Notes: generated by a model not told the origin, from the sequence alone. Shown: positions 7,806 to 15,713, counted from the stretch's first letter. The stretch: 64,000 bases of DNA from Clostridia bacterium (GCA_017531505.1 JAFXKX010000017.1:1-64000), one strand, 5' to 3'. Numbers and translations are program-made.

Positions 7806-9551
7806 TTGATCAACGGAAATACGAAAGGTATCAAACAATATATTCTGGAAGAAATGGAACAGATCTATGAGTATTCCTGCGGCTATAATGAATTTATCAG
7901 CCCGATGCTCATCAATCTGTTGGCCAGATACACCTCTCTGCTGGAGCGCGAGATCTCTATTTATCTGTCCCGCGGCGGCAAAGTACTGGATGTTTCTATC
8001 GGGGATAACGACCACGTCAGCCTGCCCTATGTGCGCAAGCGCCGCGGTATTCACGGGTTATCCGGCGTACGCTGCATCCATACCCACCCGGGCGGCTCTT
8101 CGCAGCTTTCTCAGGTAGATATCGGTACGCTGCTCTCTTCCCGTCTGGACTCTATGGCAGCACTTGCCGTACGTGATGGCGAAGCAAAGAGCCTGCAGGC
8201 AGGCTTCATCGGCGAAACACTGACAGAACCGGTGCTGTATGGTCCTTATCATGTTGCGCGGATCCCACAGGCCGCCTTCATGGCAGAGATCGAACGTGCC
8301 ACCGCACGCGTAGCGGATCTGGTGCGTCTTCAGGAGACCGGCAATCAAAAGGAACGTGCTATTTTGGTAGGTGTCGGTGCGCAGGACAGCGAAATGCAGG
8401 AACTGGCCATGCTGGCAGATACCGCCGGAGCGGAAGTTATCGGCAAAATGACGCAAGGCAAACCCAATCGGGATGCCGGCGTTTATGTAGGTAAGGGTAA
8501 AATCAAGGAACTGCAGCTGGCCATCTCTGCCGTCGATGCAGACCTGATCATCGTTAACGATGAACTGTCCGCCATCGAACAGCGCAATCTGGAGGAACAG
8601 CTGGGTGTCAAAGTCATAGATCGTACCGTACTCATACTGGATATTTTTGCCCGCCATGCAAAAACACGGGAGGGTAAACTGCAGGTAGAACTGGCACAGC
8701 TCAAATACAATCTGCCCCGTCTGATGGGTGAAGGTCTGTCCCTCTCCCGCCTGGGTGCAGGCATCGGTACCCGCGGCCCCGGTGAGACCAAACTGGAATC
8801 CGATCGGCGCCGTATCCGCCGCCGTATCTTCGAATTGGAGCGCGAAATCGATAAACTGAGCGAACAGCGTACTTTGCGCCGTGCTCAGCGGGAAAAGAAC
8901 CAAATGAAAGAGATCGCGCTGGTCGGCTATACCAATGCAGGCAAAACCAGTTTGCTCAATGCCATTTCCGGCGCGGGCCAATATGCTGAAAACAAATTGT
9001 TTGCCACCCTCGACCCGGTCACCCGCAAATTCACATTGCCTTCCGGCAAAGAAGTGCTGCTGACCGATACCGTAGGATTTGTCGACAAATTACCCCATGA
9101 TCTGGTCAGTGCATTCCGTTCCACTCTGGAGGAAGCAACACGCGCCGATCTGCTGCTCAATGTCACAGATGCTTCCAATCCCGATAATCTGCATCAGATG
9201 CAGGTAGTGCGGCAAGTAATTTCGGATTTGGGCGCACAGGATAAGCCCATGCTGGCTGTATTCAACAAGGCCGACTTATTGGAATCCGCCCCTCAGATCG
9301 CCGCTCCCAACAGTTATTATGTATCTGCCCATACCGGTCAGGGGTTGGAGCAATTACTGGAGGCCATCGACAAAGCATTGATGCCGCGGCTCATGCGTAT
9401 CTCTCTGAAATTAGGGTATCACGAAGGCGCGCGCCTTGCACAACTGCAGGCCAACGCAGAGGATATCCGCATCGAATATCTGGATGACCGTATGGAGATC
9501 ACCGCACTGCTGCCCGAAGCCGCCGCCAAACGCATCTTAAGCGGAAAATAA
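7806..9551 (+). CDS. hflX: GTPase HflX with an N-terminal JAMM-like extension (581 aa)
   Basis: HflX is a ribosome-associated GTPase that splits or rescues stalled ribosomes. The TTG start lies 7 bases after AAAGGAG. From about residue 183 the protein is canonical HflX (ERAILVGVG, GPGETKLESDRR), with GTPase motifs GYTNAGKTS (~373), DTVGF (~419) and NKAD (~487). The protein is about 150-180 residues longer than short HflX proteins. The extension contains HTHPGGSSQLSQVD (92-105), which fits the JAMM metalloprotease pattern H-x-H-x7-S-x2-D, with Glu48 as a possible upstream acid. It stands alone between tRNA-Arg and a terminator. HflX identity is certain; peptidase activity of the extension is untested. 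Confidence 0.95.
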   Translation: MINGNTKGIKQYILEEMEQIYEYSCGYNEFISPMLINLLARYTSLLEREISIYLSRGGKVLDVSIGDNDHVSLPYVRKRRGIHGLSGVRCIHTHPGGSSQLSQVDIGTLLSSRLDSMAALAVRDGEAKSLQAGFIGETLTEPVLYGPYHVARIPQAAFMAEIERATARVADLVRLQETGNQKERAILVGVGAQDSEMQELAMLADTAGAEVIGKMTQGKPNRDAGVYVGKGKIKELQLAISAVDADLIIVNDELSAIEQRNLEEQLGVKVIDRTVLILDIFARHAKTREGKLQVELAQLKYNLPRLMGEGLSLSRLGAGIGTRGPGETKLESDRRRIRRRIFELEREIDKLSEQRTLRRAQREKNQMKEIALVGYTNAGKTSLLNAISGAGQYAENKLFATLDPVTRKFTLPSGKEVLLTDTVGFVDKLPHDLVSAFRSTLEEATRADLLLNVTDASNPDNLHQMQVVRQVISDLGAQDKPMLAVFNKADLLESAPQIAAPNSYYVSAHTGQGLEQLLEAIDKALMPRLMRISLKLGYHEGARLAQLQANAEDIRIEYLDDRMEITALLPEAAAKRILSGK

Positions 9552-9560
9552 CGCAAACAA

Positions 9561-9586
9561 AAAGAGCACAATTCTGTGCTCTTTTC
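9561..9586 (+). terminator. Terminator after hflX
   Basis: AAAGAGCACA/TGTGCTCTTT hairpin with a T-rich tail. Its A-rich left flank could also serve the converging methyltransferase gene. Confidence 0.85.
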
Positions 9587-9598
9587 TGTTATACAGGA

Positions 9599-10348
9599 TC
9601 ATAACCTTCCCCAGTACAGTGCCGTGACATTGGGTGCGATCAGCAGGTCCCCGGAACAATTCTCTTCCAGCAGCTGCTCCAATGCGCGTGTATATTGCCC
9701 ATAAGCCTCCGTACCCGGATCGGGTGCATAAGAGGAAGATAAACTGCGGTCTATAAATTTTTGTCTGGTATAATGCAGCGGAAAATCAAAATTTCTGCAC
9801 TGCAATTCATCTCCGAAAAAGCCCGGCATTGCCGCCCGAATCTTATTAAGCCCATGACACAGCGAGGTAAAGCCGCTGCAATACCGCATACACAATGCGT
9901 GCTGGCGTTGTGTAAACGGGTCATTATAATCGCGCGCATTGATAAATACTGCCACATATCCGCCCGGTCTCAAGATACGCAGGCACTCTTTGCGGAAAGC
10001 CCCCGCATCCAGCCAATGAAATGAAGAGGCGCAGGTGATCAGATCTATACTGTGGTCCGGCAGGGTGGTATGCTCAGCCGTCGCCTCCAGAATATGCAAT
10101 TGCGGCGCCTGTAAAAAATTTTGACGCAGTACGGAAAGCATATCTCTGTTGGGCTCGACAGCAAACGTCTCTGCTCCATAGGCAAGACACTCTTTGGTAA
10201 AAATACCCGTGCCCGCGCCAATATCCGCCACCGTACCACCGGCCGGCAGCAATTCTTCCAGCAGAAACTTTACTGCCTCCGGGGCATATCCCGGTCTGCC
10301 GCTCTGATAATTCTGAGCACGCTTATCAAATGTATTTTTGTGCGACAT
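9599..10348 (-). CDS. Class I SAM-dependent methyltransferase (249 aa)
   Basis: A typical small-molecule-type methyltransferase. Motif I GTVADIGAGTGIFT (~38-51) binds S-adenosylmethionine. An acidic residue after strand 2 (ETFAVEPN), DLITCASSFHWLD (post-motif) and LRILRPGGYVAVF (motif III) follow in the expected order, as in UbiE/Coq5-like Methyltransf_11 proteins. The substrate cannot be inferred. It converges with hflX and lies downstream of glyS on the same strand, but a terminator separates it from glyS. Confidence 0.85.
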   Translation of the reverse strand: MSHKNTFDKRAQNYQSGRPGYAPEAVKFLLEELLPAGGTVADIGAGTGIFTKECLAYGAETFAVEPNRDMLSVLRQNFLQAPQLHILEATAEHTTLPDHSIDLITCASSFHWLDAGAFRKECLRILRPGGYVAVFINARDYNDPFTQRQHALCMRYCSGFTSLCHGLNKIRAAMPGFFGDELQCRNFDFPLHYTRQKFIDRSLSSSYAPDPGTEAYGQYTRALEQLLEENCSGDLLIAPNVTALYWGRL

Positions 10349-10370
10349 ACTACGCTCCCTTTTGCTTTGT

Positions 10371-10403
10371 AAAAAAACTTCCCGCTTTAAGGCGGGAAGT
10401 TTT
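10371..10403 (-). terminator. Terminator after glyS
   Basis: A 10-bp stem AACTTCCCGC/GCGGGAAGTT with a 5-base loop. Reading leftwards it is followed by a U run, so it fits the end of glyS. Confidence 0.85.
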
Positions 10404-10410
10404 ACATTTC

Positions 10411-11802
10411 TCAGAACTCCTGTTTTTCAGCCAGGAATGCTGCCAGCTGATCGATAGGCATACGAACCTGTTCCATCGTGTCACGGTCACGTACGGTTAC
10501 GCAGCCGTCGGTCTCGGTCTCGAAGTCGACGGTAATGCAGTAGGGAGTACCGATCTCGTCCTGACGACGGTAACGCTTACCGATGCTGCCGGTCACATCG
10601 TAATCTACATTGAACTGCTTGAGCAGCTTGGTGTAGATCTCATCTGCCTGATCGGACAGTTTCTTGGACAACGGTAATACAGCAGCCTTGTAAGGAGCCA
10701 GTGCAGGATGCAGGTGCATTACAACACGAGTGTCGCCGCCTTCCAGTTCTTCTTCGTCATATGCTTCACACAGGAATGCCAATGCTACGCGGTCTGCGCC
10801 CAAGGAGGGTTCGATGCAGTAGGGTACGTACTTCTCGTTGGTAATGGGATCCTGATAGGTGAAGTTTTCACCGGAGTGTTCCATATGTGCTTTCAGGTCG
10901 AAATCGGTTCTGTCTGCAATACCCCACAGTTCGCCCCAACCGAAGGGGAACAGATACTCGATATCGGTGGTAGCATTGGAGTAGTGAGACAATTCCTCGG
11001 GCTCATGATCTCTCAGACGCATCGTTTCTTCGGAGATACCCAGATCACGCAGGAACTTTGCACAATAATCTTTCCAGTAGAGGAACCATTCCATTTCTTC
11101 GGCAGGGTTGCAGAAGAATTCCAATTCCATCTGTTCAAACTCACGGGTACGGAAGGTGAAGTTGCCGGGTGTGATCTCGTTACGGAAGGATTTACCGATC
11201 TGAGCAATACCCATAGGCATCTTTCTTCTGGTGCTGCGCAGTACGTTCTTGAAGTTTACAAAGATACCCTGTGCAGTTTCGGGGCGCAGATAGATCTGAG
11301 AAGCAGTATCTTCATTGACGCCCTGGAAAGTCTTGAACATCAGGTTGAATTTGCGGATGGAAGTGAAGTTATTTTTTGCACCGCAGGTGGGGCAGGGAAT
11401 ATTCTCAGCAATAAATGCCTCCATCTCTTCGTTGGTCATAGCCTCGGGCAAAATGTTCTGACCGGTAGCCATTGCATATTCTTCGATCAGTTTGTCTGCA
11501 CGGAATCTTTCGTGACAAGACTTGCAGTCCATCAGCGGGTCGTTGAAACCGCCTACGTGACCGGATGCTACCCAAGTCTGCGGGTTCATCAGAATTGCAC
11601 AGTCCAGACCAACATTATGACGGCTTTCGGTTACGAACTTACGCCACCAGGCCTTTTTGACATTGTTCTTGAATTCTACGCCCAAAGGGCCGTAGTCCCA
11701 TGTATTTGCCAGACCGCCGTAGATTTCGGAGCCGGGGAAAATATAACCTCTGCCCTTGCACAATGCTACGATTTTGTCCATGGTTTTAGCTTTGGGATCC
11801 AT
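10411..11802 (-). CDS. glyS: Glycine--tRNA ligase, single-chain type (463 aa)
   Basis: A class II synthetase of the homodimeric type that charges tRNA-Gly. The N-terminus [23 protein letters not shown] and the motif 2 region ([23 protein letters not shown]) are diagnostic. Zn-type cysteine pairs occur around CKSCHERF and CPTCGAK. The C-terminal anticodon-binding domain begins near [11 protein letters not shown]. The length (463) is normal for the family. AGGAGG stands 8 bases before the ATG. A glycine T-box leader lies directly upstream. Confidence 0.97.
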   Translation of the reverse strand: MDPKAKTMDKIVALCKGRGYIFPGSEIYGGLANTWDYGPLGVEFKNNVKKAWWRKFVTESRHNVGLDCAILMNPQTWVASGHVGGFNDPLMDCKSCHERFRADKLIEEYAMATGQNILPEAMTNEEMEAFIAENIPCPTCGAKNNFTSIRKFNLMFKTFQGVNEDTASQIYLRPETAQGIFVNFKNVLRSTRRKMPMGIAQIGKSFRNEITPGNFTFRTREFEQMELEFFCNPAEEMEWFLYWKDYCAKFLRDLGISEETMRLRDHEPEELSHYSNATTDIEYLFPFGWGELWGIADRTDFDLKAHMEHSGENFTYQDPITNEKYVPYCIEPSLGADRVALAFLCEAYDEEELEGGDTRVVMHLHPALAPYKAAVLPLSKKLSDQADEIYTKLLKQFNVDYDVTGSIGKRYRRQDEIGTPYCITVDFETETDGCVTVRDRDTMEQVRMPIDQLAAFLAEKQEF

Positions 11803-11835
11803 AAAAATACCTCCTGAAACAGTCCATTGATTACA

Positions 11836-12030
11836 AATAAAAAAAGCCTTTCATCCCCCAAGGGACGAAAGACATACTTCCGTGGTTCCACCCTTATTGG
11901 CAAAAAGCCCACTTTGATTGCTGCAGCGTATTTGCAGAGCCGCCGCCGCCATATACCTTCCTGCAGTTTGCACCTACCACTGCATCTCTTCACGCCGATA
12001 TACGCGTTTAACTCCCGCTGCCCATATAAA
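11836..12030 (-). promoter_or_regulatory. T-box riboswitch of glyS
   Basis: On the minus strand the antiterminator core TGGAACCACGG is at 11890-11880. A CTTTCGTCC/GGATGAAAG terminator hairpin follows at 11848-11871 with a U run. Stem I is short, with AGAGA followed by a TGCAG/CTGCA stem. A run of GGC triplets sits at the specifier position (about 11942-11950), matching glycine. The variable base A in TGGA would pair with the U discriminator typical of bacterial tRNA-Gly. The gene and leader therefore agree. Confidence 0.93.
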
Positions 12031-12215
12031 GTTATTATAAATATACGGCACAGCCTCTTTTGTGTCAAGGTCTATTTTTGCAAAAACAGCGGATTCTTTA
12101 CAGAATGTCCGCTTATAAACGAACCATCAAAATATGTATGCACCCTTTTTCCGCAGCTGCGTATTATACACTAAACGCCTCTTTTGAGGCAGAATCCGAT
12201 TGGGAGGAATCATGT

Positions 12216-12425
12216 ATGTGTAACGGTGGTTTTGGCGGTAATAATTGCTGGTGGATCATTCTTCTGCTCCTGTGCTGCGGCGGCAACAGCTGCGGTAATA
12301 GCTGCAATCAGGGCTGCGGTGCTTCCGGCGGCGGTTTTGACAACTGCCTGTGGCCCATCCTTTTACTGTTGTGCTGCGGCGGAAACGGCTGTGGTACTCA
12401 GTCCAACGACTGCGGCTGCTGCTGA
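12216..12425 (+). CDS. Cys/Gly-rich mini-protein with two WxIILLLLCCGG-type repeats (69 aa)
   Basis: The start at 12216 is set by GGGAGG ending 8 bases upstream. The protein is built from two imperfect copies of one unit: NNCWWIILLLLCCGGNSCG (~9-27) and DNCLWPILLLLCCGGNGCG (~41-59). Each has a hydrophobic stretch of about 8 residues followed by CCGG and more cysteines; the tail is DCGCC. Similar high-cysteine proteins, annotated as chorion-class HCB-like, are known from gut Ruminococcaceae, with no known function. The hydrophobic stretches are too short for standard membrane helices. Metal binding or a disulfide-linked surface role is possible. A terminator follows, so the gene is monocistronic. 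Confidence 0.75.
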   Translation: MCNGGFGGNNCWWIILLLLCCGGNSCGNSCNQGCGASGGGFDNCLWPILLLLCCGGNGCGTQSNDCGCC

Positions 12426-12451
12426 TCCCCGATCTGACAGCCGTATGACCC

Positions 12452-12481
12452 AAAAAGGCAGACGATAAGTCTGCCCTTTTT
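12452..12481 (+). terminator. Terminator after the Cys-rich mini-protein
   Basis: AAAAAGGCAGAC/GTCTGCCCTTTTT hairpin. Confidence 0.85.
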
Positions 12482-12487
12482 GTATGC

Positions 12488-12516
12488 TTGTCAACTCTGA
12501 TACAACATAGTACAAT
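12488..12516 (+). promoter_or_regulatory. Sigma-A type promoter of the lyxose isomerase gene
   Basis: TTGTCA and TACAAT are separated by exactly 17 bases, ending 31 bases before the start codon and just past the preceding terminator. Confidence 0.7.
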
Positions 12517-12547
12517 GAAGAAAAAACAACTTAAAGGAGTTTTTGCT

Positions 12548-13231
12548 ATGAAGCGCAGCGAAATCAATGCCATCATCCGCGATGCTATGGCGTTTATCGA
12601 TTCTTTCCATTTTGCTTTGCCGCCCTTTGCCAACTGGACACCCGAGGATTGGGCAGAAAAAGGCGACAGATGCAATGAGATCCGTGACAATATGCTGGGT
12701 TGGGATATTACCGACTACGGTCTCGGTAAATTTGATGAGGTAGGTCTGGTACTGGTCACCATCCGTAACGGCAACCAGAATAATCCCAAGTATGAAAAAC
12801 CCTATGCAGAAAAACTGCTTATCTGTCAGGAAGACCAGGTTTGCCCCATGCACTTCCATTGGAAGAAGATGGAGGATATCATCAACCGTGGCGGCGGCAT
12901 CCTGATGATGGAACTGTATAACTCCACACCCGACGGTGAACTGGATAAAGTCAACCCCGTTGATGTGGTATCCGATGGTGTCTTGCTCACCGTGCCTGCC
13001 GGCACCGTACTCGAACTGCAGCCCGGTCAGAGTGTCACCCTGACCCACGGTATGTACCATGCATTCTGGGCAAAGAAAGGCCACGGCCCCGTACTGATCG
13101 GCGAAGTCAGTCAGTGCAACGATGACAATACCGATAACCGCTTCCTGGAGCCCATCGGCCGCTTCCCCGAGATCGAGGAGGACGAAGCACCTTTCCGCCT
13201 GCTGTGCAACGAATACCCTCAGGCAAAATAA
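12548..13231 (+). CDS. D-lyxose/D-mannose ketol-isomerase, cupin type (227 aa)
   Basis: The protein matches the lyxose isomerase family (Lyx_isomer), Mn-dependent cupin enzymes that convert D-lyxose to D-xylulose and D-mannose to D-fructose. CPMHFHWKKMEDI (~99-111) supplies two histidines and a glutamate, and GMYHAFW (~170) the third histidine, as expected for the metal site. The length is normal. AAAGGAG lies 9 bases before the ATG, and a clear promoter and terminators bracket it as a single gene. Its product fits sugar use together with the polyol-dehydrogenase-like genes at 16.9-20.6 kb. Confidence 0.9.
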   Translation: MKRSEINAIIRDAMAFIDSFHFALPPFANWTPEDWAEKGDRCNEIRDNMLGWDITDYGLGKFDEVGLVLVTIRNGNQNNPKYEKPYAEKLLICQEDQVCPMHFHWKKMEDIINRGGGILMMELYNSTPDGELDKVNPVDVVSDGVLLTVPAGTVLELQPGQSVTLTHGMYHAFWAKKGHGPVLIGEVSQCNDDNTDNRFLEPIGRFPEIEEDEAPFRLLCNEYPQAK

Positions 13232-13247
13232 TCAAATTATATACCGG

Positions 13248-13276
13248 AAAAAGAGATGCAGATGCATCTCTTTTTT
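13248..13276. terminator. Bidirectional terminator between the isomerase and the lysis cassette
   Basis: AAAAAGAGATGCA/TGCATCTCTTTTT is nearly a perfect palindrome with A and T runs on both sides. It can end both converging transcripts. Confidence 0.85.
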
Positions 13277-13505
13277 ATTTGATTTTCCGTCCTTCCCTTT
13301 CCAGATCGTCGATGCGGTGTTCGTTGCCTTTGGTACGGCATTCCACTGCGACCATCCGCTCCACCAGATGATTGTGCTTTTCCACTTTCATTTCCAATTG
13401 TTTGAGCCGATGGTTCGTTTTGCTTGCCGCAGCCGCGACACCCAGCATACTGCCCATTACCGTGCCCATACACCCAAGCATTGCCACATACAATTCCGTA
13501 TCCAT
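13275..13505 (-). CDS. XhlA-like phage lysis accessory protein (76 aa)
   Basis: The ATG at 13505 overlaps the stop codon of the holin gene (TGATG), showing translational coupling. Residues ~4-27 form one membrane helix (YVAMLGCMGTVMGSMLGVAA). The rest is a charged coiled coil (HRLKQLEMKVEKHNHLVERM ... HRIDDLEREGR), which is the plan of XhlA/holin-associated proteins in clostridial prophages. In phages such proteins help the holin or attach the endolysin to the membrane. It is the last gene of the leftward cassette. Confidence 0.75.
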   Translation of the reverse strand: MDTELYVAMLGCMGTVMGSMLGVAAAASKTNHRLKQLEMKVEKHNHLVERMVAVECRTKGNEHRIDDLEREGRKIK

Positions 13506-13777
13506 CAAGCCGCCTTCCCTTTCTGCAGCAATTCATGAATACAGCTGCTGCCGCCTGCCACTGCCAATCCGGCCAATATGCTGCCGCCGGTGGTCTGTAC
13601 CCGACTCAGCTGCAGAGCAGTCAGCAGGTCCAGTTCATACCCGATGGCCAGCAACAGCCCTGTCACCACCGCCGCTGCCGTCGTCAGCCATTTTCCCCAC
13701 GAAAGTCCTGCCCACAATTTTTTGGCACGGTCCAAAAACACCCATACTATCATACTGAACATCAAAATACTTTGCAT
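13505..13777 (-). CDS. Holin-like membrane protein (90 aa)
   Basis: A small protein with three hydrophobic segments (about 3-14, 29-46 and 63-78) and short charged ends (final LLQKGKAA), fitting a phage holin that opens the membrane to the endolysin. GGAGGAG stands close before the ATG. It lies 18 bases after the amidase and overlaps the XhlA-like gene. No family name can be given from the sequence alone; the call rests on size, topology and position in a lysis cassette. Confidence 0.65.
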   Translation of the reverse strand: MQSILMFSMIVWVFLDRAKKLWAGLSWGKWLTTAAAVVTGLLLAIGYELDLLTALQLSRVQTTGGSILAGLAVAGGSSCIHELLQKGKAA

Positions 13778-13795
13778 AGATCTCCTCCCTGTCCT

Positions 13796-14632
13796 TTATG
13801 CGTTTACCAGCGCCTGCAGTGTATCTTTTCCTACGATCCCATCCTTTGCAATGCTTGCTGCCGTCTGTAATCGGCGCACTGCATCGGCAGTATGTTTTCC
13901 GTATTTGCCGTCTGCACCGGTCCCACCGATGTCGTACCCTTTGCCCAGCAAGCGCTGCTGTACCCACAGTACATATTTCCCTGTCATGTATTTACCGCCC
14001 CGTTTGTATCGCAGCAGATGCTTCGCTGCGGCAGCCAGCGTTTTGGGACCGACAATCCCATCCACCTGCAGATCTTCACCAAAATCATGATTGAGCGCCT
14101 GCTGCAGCATCCGTATATCTGCCCTTCTGCCCGCCAAACGTCTTGCAACATCGGCGCGGAACAAGTCCATATTCTTCCCGAACAAAGGAAACCAATGGCC
14201 TACATCACTGTGATTGCTTGCAATGCCCAAAGTATGCCCTTCCGCATGATCGATTACATTTGTTTCATTCAATCCGAACTGTACACACAGTCCTGTTACC
14301 AACTGCAGCGCATTTTCATACACCTTGGCAAAGTATTCTTGATCCGTCTGCCATGCCATAGGTTCGCACAGTTCGATCCCGATATGGGTATCGTTGCCTG
14401 CATAGCGGCAATGTCCGGCCTTTTTATCATAAGGCAAACATTGTACATAACACACATCATCCAGAAACCCATGGACAGATTTGCCCAATCCCGGTTTATT
14501 AAACCTGTCACGAAATGCTTTTGCCATAATCCCCGGCGTTGCCGTAGAGTGCAGCATGATACCTTTTACTTTCAGGCGACCGTTGCTGCGGTACCCATCG
14601 TTGTTGGTCGTGTAGCTGATAATCGTATCCAT
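13796..14632 (-). CDS. Phage-type N-acetylmuramoyl-L-alanine amidase with two peptidoglycan-binding domains (278 aa)
   Basis: The N-terminal ~150 residues are an Amidase_2/PGRP domain. GIMLHSTATPG (~25-35) carries the first zinc histidine, GNDTHIGIELCEP follows, and HAEGHTLGIASNHSDVGHWFP (~128-148) supplies the remaining ligands. The C-terminal part has two PG_binding_1 modules (DLQVDGIVGPKTLAA and GADGKYGKHTADAVRRLQ). There is no signal peptide, so export would need the neighbouring holin, as for phage endolysins. GGAGG precedes the ATG. The gene is 11 bases downstream of the sigma-like regulator in one operon. Confidence 0.92.
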   Translation of the reverse strand: MDTIISYTTNNDGYRSNGRLKVKGIMLHSTATPGIMAKAFRDRFNKPGLGKSVHGFLDDVCYVQCLPYDKKAGHCRYAGNDTHIGIELCEPMAWQTDQEYFAKVYENALQLVTGLCVQFGLNETNVIDHAEGHTLGIASNHSDVGHWFPLFGKNMDLFRADVARRLAGRRADIRMLQQALNHDFGEDLQVDGIVGPKTLAAAAKHLLRYKRGGKYMTGKYVLWVQQRLLGKGYDIGGTGADGKYGKHTADAVRRLQTAASIAKDGIVGKDTLQALVNA

Positions 14633-14643
14633 CTGTTTCCTCC

Positions 14644-15063
14644 TTATTGTAAAGCAGCCTGCTGTTCGGCTGCTTCTATGATCTTGCCGGCTTCCACAAG
14701 TGCCCGCTTATGCAGTGTAAACATCCATACTGTGGAATAGTTCAGTTTTGCGGCAATTTCTTCCCATGACTGAAAGTTAAGATAGCGCAGCTGCAATATC
14801 AGGCGCAGCGTAGGGTCTTGCAGCGCATCCAATACGCGATGGATCTCGTCCACAGCCTCAGCATACTCCGCTATGCGCCTTTTCTGCCGATTTTCTTTCT
14901 CGATCAACGCCGCCAGAAAACTGCCCTGCTTACGTGATCGTCCTGTAAAAGATGTCTCCTCCACCAGCCCCTGCAGGCGCACCAGTTCTTCCTGCATACT
15001 GTCTATCAGTTCCTTTGCCCGATAGGCGTGTTCCAAATAGTTCCGTACTTCCGACTGTGTCAC
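14644..15063 (-). CDS. Phage RinA/ArpU-like or sigma-region-4-like transcription activator (139 aa)
   Basis: The start is placed at GTG 15063 because GGAGG ends 8 bases before it. A longer frame from ATG 15099 would translate through an operator-like palindrome and lacks a good ribosome site. The middle is a coiled coil (~15-75). The C-terminal half resembles sigma-70 region 4: PTLRLILQLRYLNFQSWEEIAAKLNYS, then VWMFTLHKRAL. Proteins of this plan activate late genes in Firmicutes phages. The gene heads an operon with amidase, holin and XhlA-like genes, so it may drive them. Confidence 0.75.
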   Translation of the reverse strand: MTQSEVRNYLEHAYRAKELIDSMQEELVRLQGLVEETSFTGRSRKQGSFLAALIEKENRQKRRIAEYAEAVDEIHRVLDALQDPTLRLILQLRYLNFQSWEEIAAKLNYSTVWMFTLHKRALVEAGKIIEAAEQQAALQ

Positions 15064-15078
15064 TTCATTTTCCTCCGT

Positions 15079-15095
15079 TTCTACTAAATGTAGAG
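15079..15095. promoter_or_regulatory. Operator-like palindrome O1 in the leader of the sigma-like gene
   Basis: TTCTACTAAATGTAGAG matches the perfect palindrome at 15171-15187 in 14 of 17 positions. It lies between the leftward promoter and the GTG start at 15063, where a bound repressor could block transcription or an unmapped second promoter. Confidence 0.6.
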
Positions 15096-15116
15096 TCATG
15101 TATACAAAATTTCCAT

Positions 15117-15146
15117 GAAAAAGAAATCACGACCAGGTGTCGCGAT
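15117..15146 (-). terminator. Leader terminator between the leftward promoter and the sigma-like gene
   Basis: On the minus strand ATCGCGAC pairs with GTCGTGAT around a 5-base loop (one G-U pair), followed by UUUCUUUUU. It would stop transcripts from the promoter at 15165-15193 after about 40 bases unless antitermination or readthrough occurs. Confidence 0.55.
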
Positions 15147-15164
15147 CGGTTTTGGCATACTTCT

Positions 15165-15193
15165 ATTTTATTCTACTTTATGTAGAAAGTCAA
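15165..15193 (-). promoter_or_regulatory. Leftward promoter with operator O2 filling its spacer
   Basis: On the minus strand TTGACT (15193-15188) and TAAAAT (15170-15165) are 17 bases apart. The 17-base spacer is exactly the perfect palindrome TTCTAC-N5-GTAGAA. A bound XRE repressor would directly block RNA polymerase. Confidence 0.75.
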
Positions 15194-15225
15194 CCTATTT
15201 TTTAGCCATTTTATTCAACATATAG

Positions 15226-15264
15226 TTGACTTTATCCGTATAAAGCATTACACTTTTAGTAGAA
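15226..15264 (+). promoter_or_regulatory. Rightward promoter of the XRE-ImmA operon with operator O3 over its -10
   Basis: TTGACT (15226-15231) and TACACT (15249-15254) are 17 bases apart. O3 (15248-15264) matches the O2 palindrome in 13 of 17 positions and covers the -10 box, which suggests autoregulation. GTTGACTTT here and AAAGTCAAC at 15186-15194 form an inverted repeat because the two promoters share -35 sequences. Confidence 0.65.
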
Positions 15265-15284
15265 GATTAAAGGAGTATCTTACC

Positions 15285-15713
15285 ATGGAACATGATATGC
15301 ACCCCAACAACATCCGTAAACTGAGAGAATCCCGCGGCTTGACGCAGATGCAATTGGCAGAACATCTGGGCGTATCTTTTCAGGCTGTATCCACTTGGGA
15401 AAAGGGCGTCAAAGTCCCGCGCAGCGGCGCGCTGGAAAAGTTGGCAAAGTTTTTTGGTGTATCCCGCGCAGAGGTGATGGGTTGGGAGGAACAACCGCAC
15501 TTCACATCACGGGATGAACGCGATATCCAGAAATCTCTGGATCAGGTGCTGACTGCATTGGAAAGTTCTCAGCAAGCATTGCTCTTTGACGGAGAACCGC
15601 TGGATGACGAGACAAAAGAGCTGCTCATCGCCTCTTTGGAACGCAGCATCCGGATGGCCAAAGCAATGGCAAAGGAAAAATACACGCCGGAGAAATATAA
15701 AAACCATGGATAA
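15285..15713 (+). CDS. XRE/CI-like repressor (142 aa)
   Basis: An N-terminal XRE helix-turn-helix (residues ~7-62: IRKLRESRGLTQMQLAEHLGVSFQAVSTWEKG) resembles ImmR/Xre phage repressors. The C-terminal ~80 residues are helical and charged and would serve dimerisation. AAAGGAG lies 11 bases before the ATG. The stop overlaps the start of the ImmA gene by 8 bases. Position and the three palindromes upstream suggest it represses both its own operon and the leftward lysis operon. Confidence 0.88.
   Translation: MEHDMHPNNIRKLRESRGLTQMQLAEHLGVSFQAVSTWEKGVKVPRSGALEKLAKFFGVSRAEVMGWEEQPHFTSRDERDIQKSLDQVLTALESSQQALLFDGEPLDDETKELLIASLERSIRMAKAMAKEKYTPEKYKNHG

Noticed and set aside
15061..15099. ATG start at 15099 for the sigma-like regulator
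   Set aside because: No Shine-Dalgarno sequence precedes it and it would code through an operator palindrome, whereas GTG 15063 has GGAGG at 8 bases.
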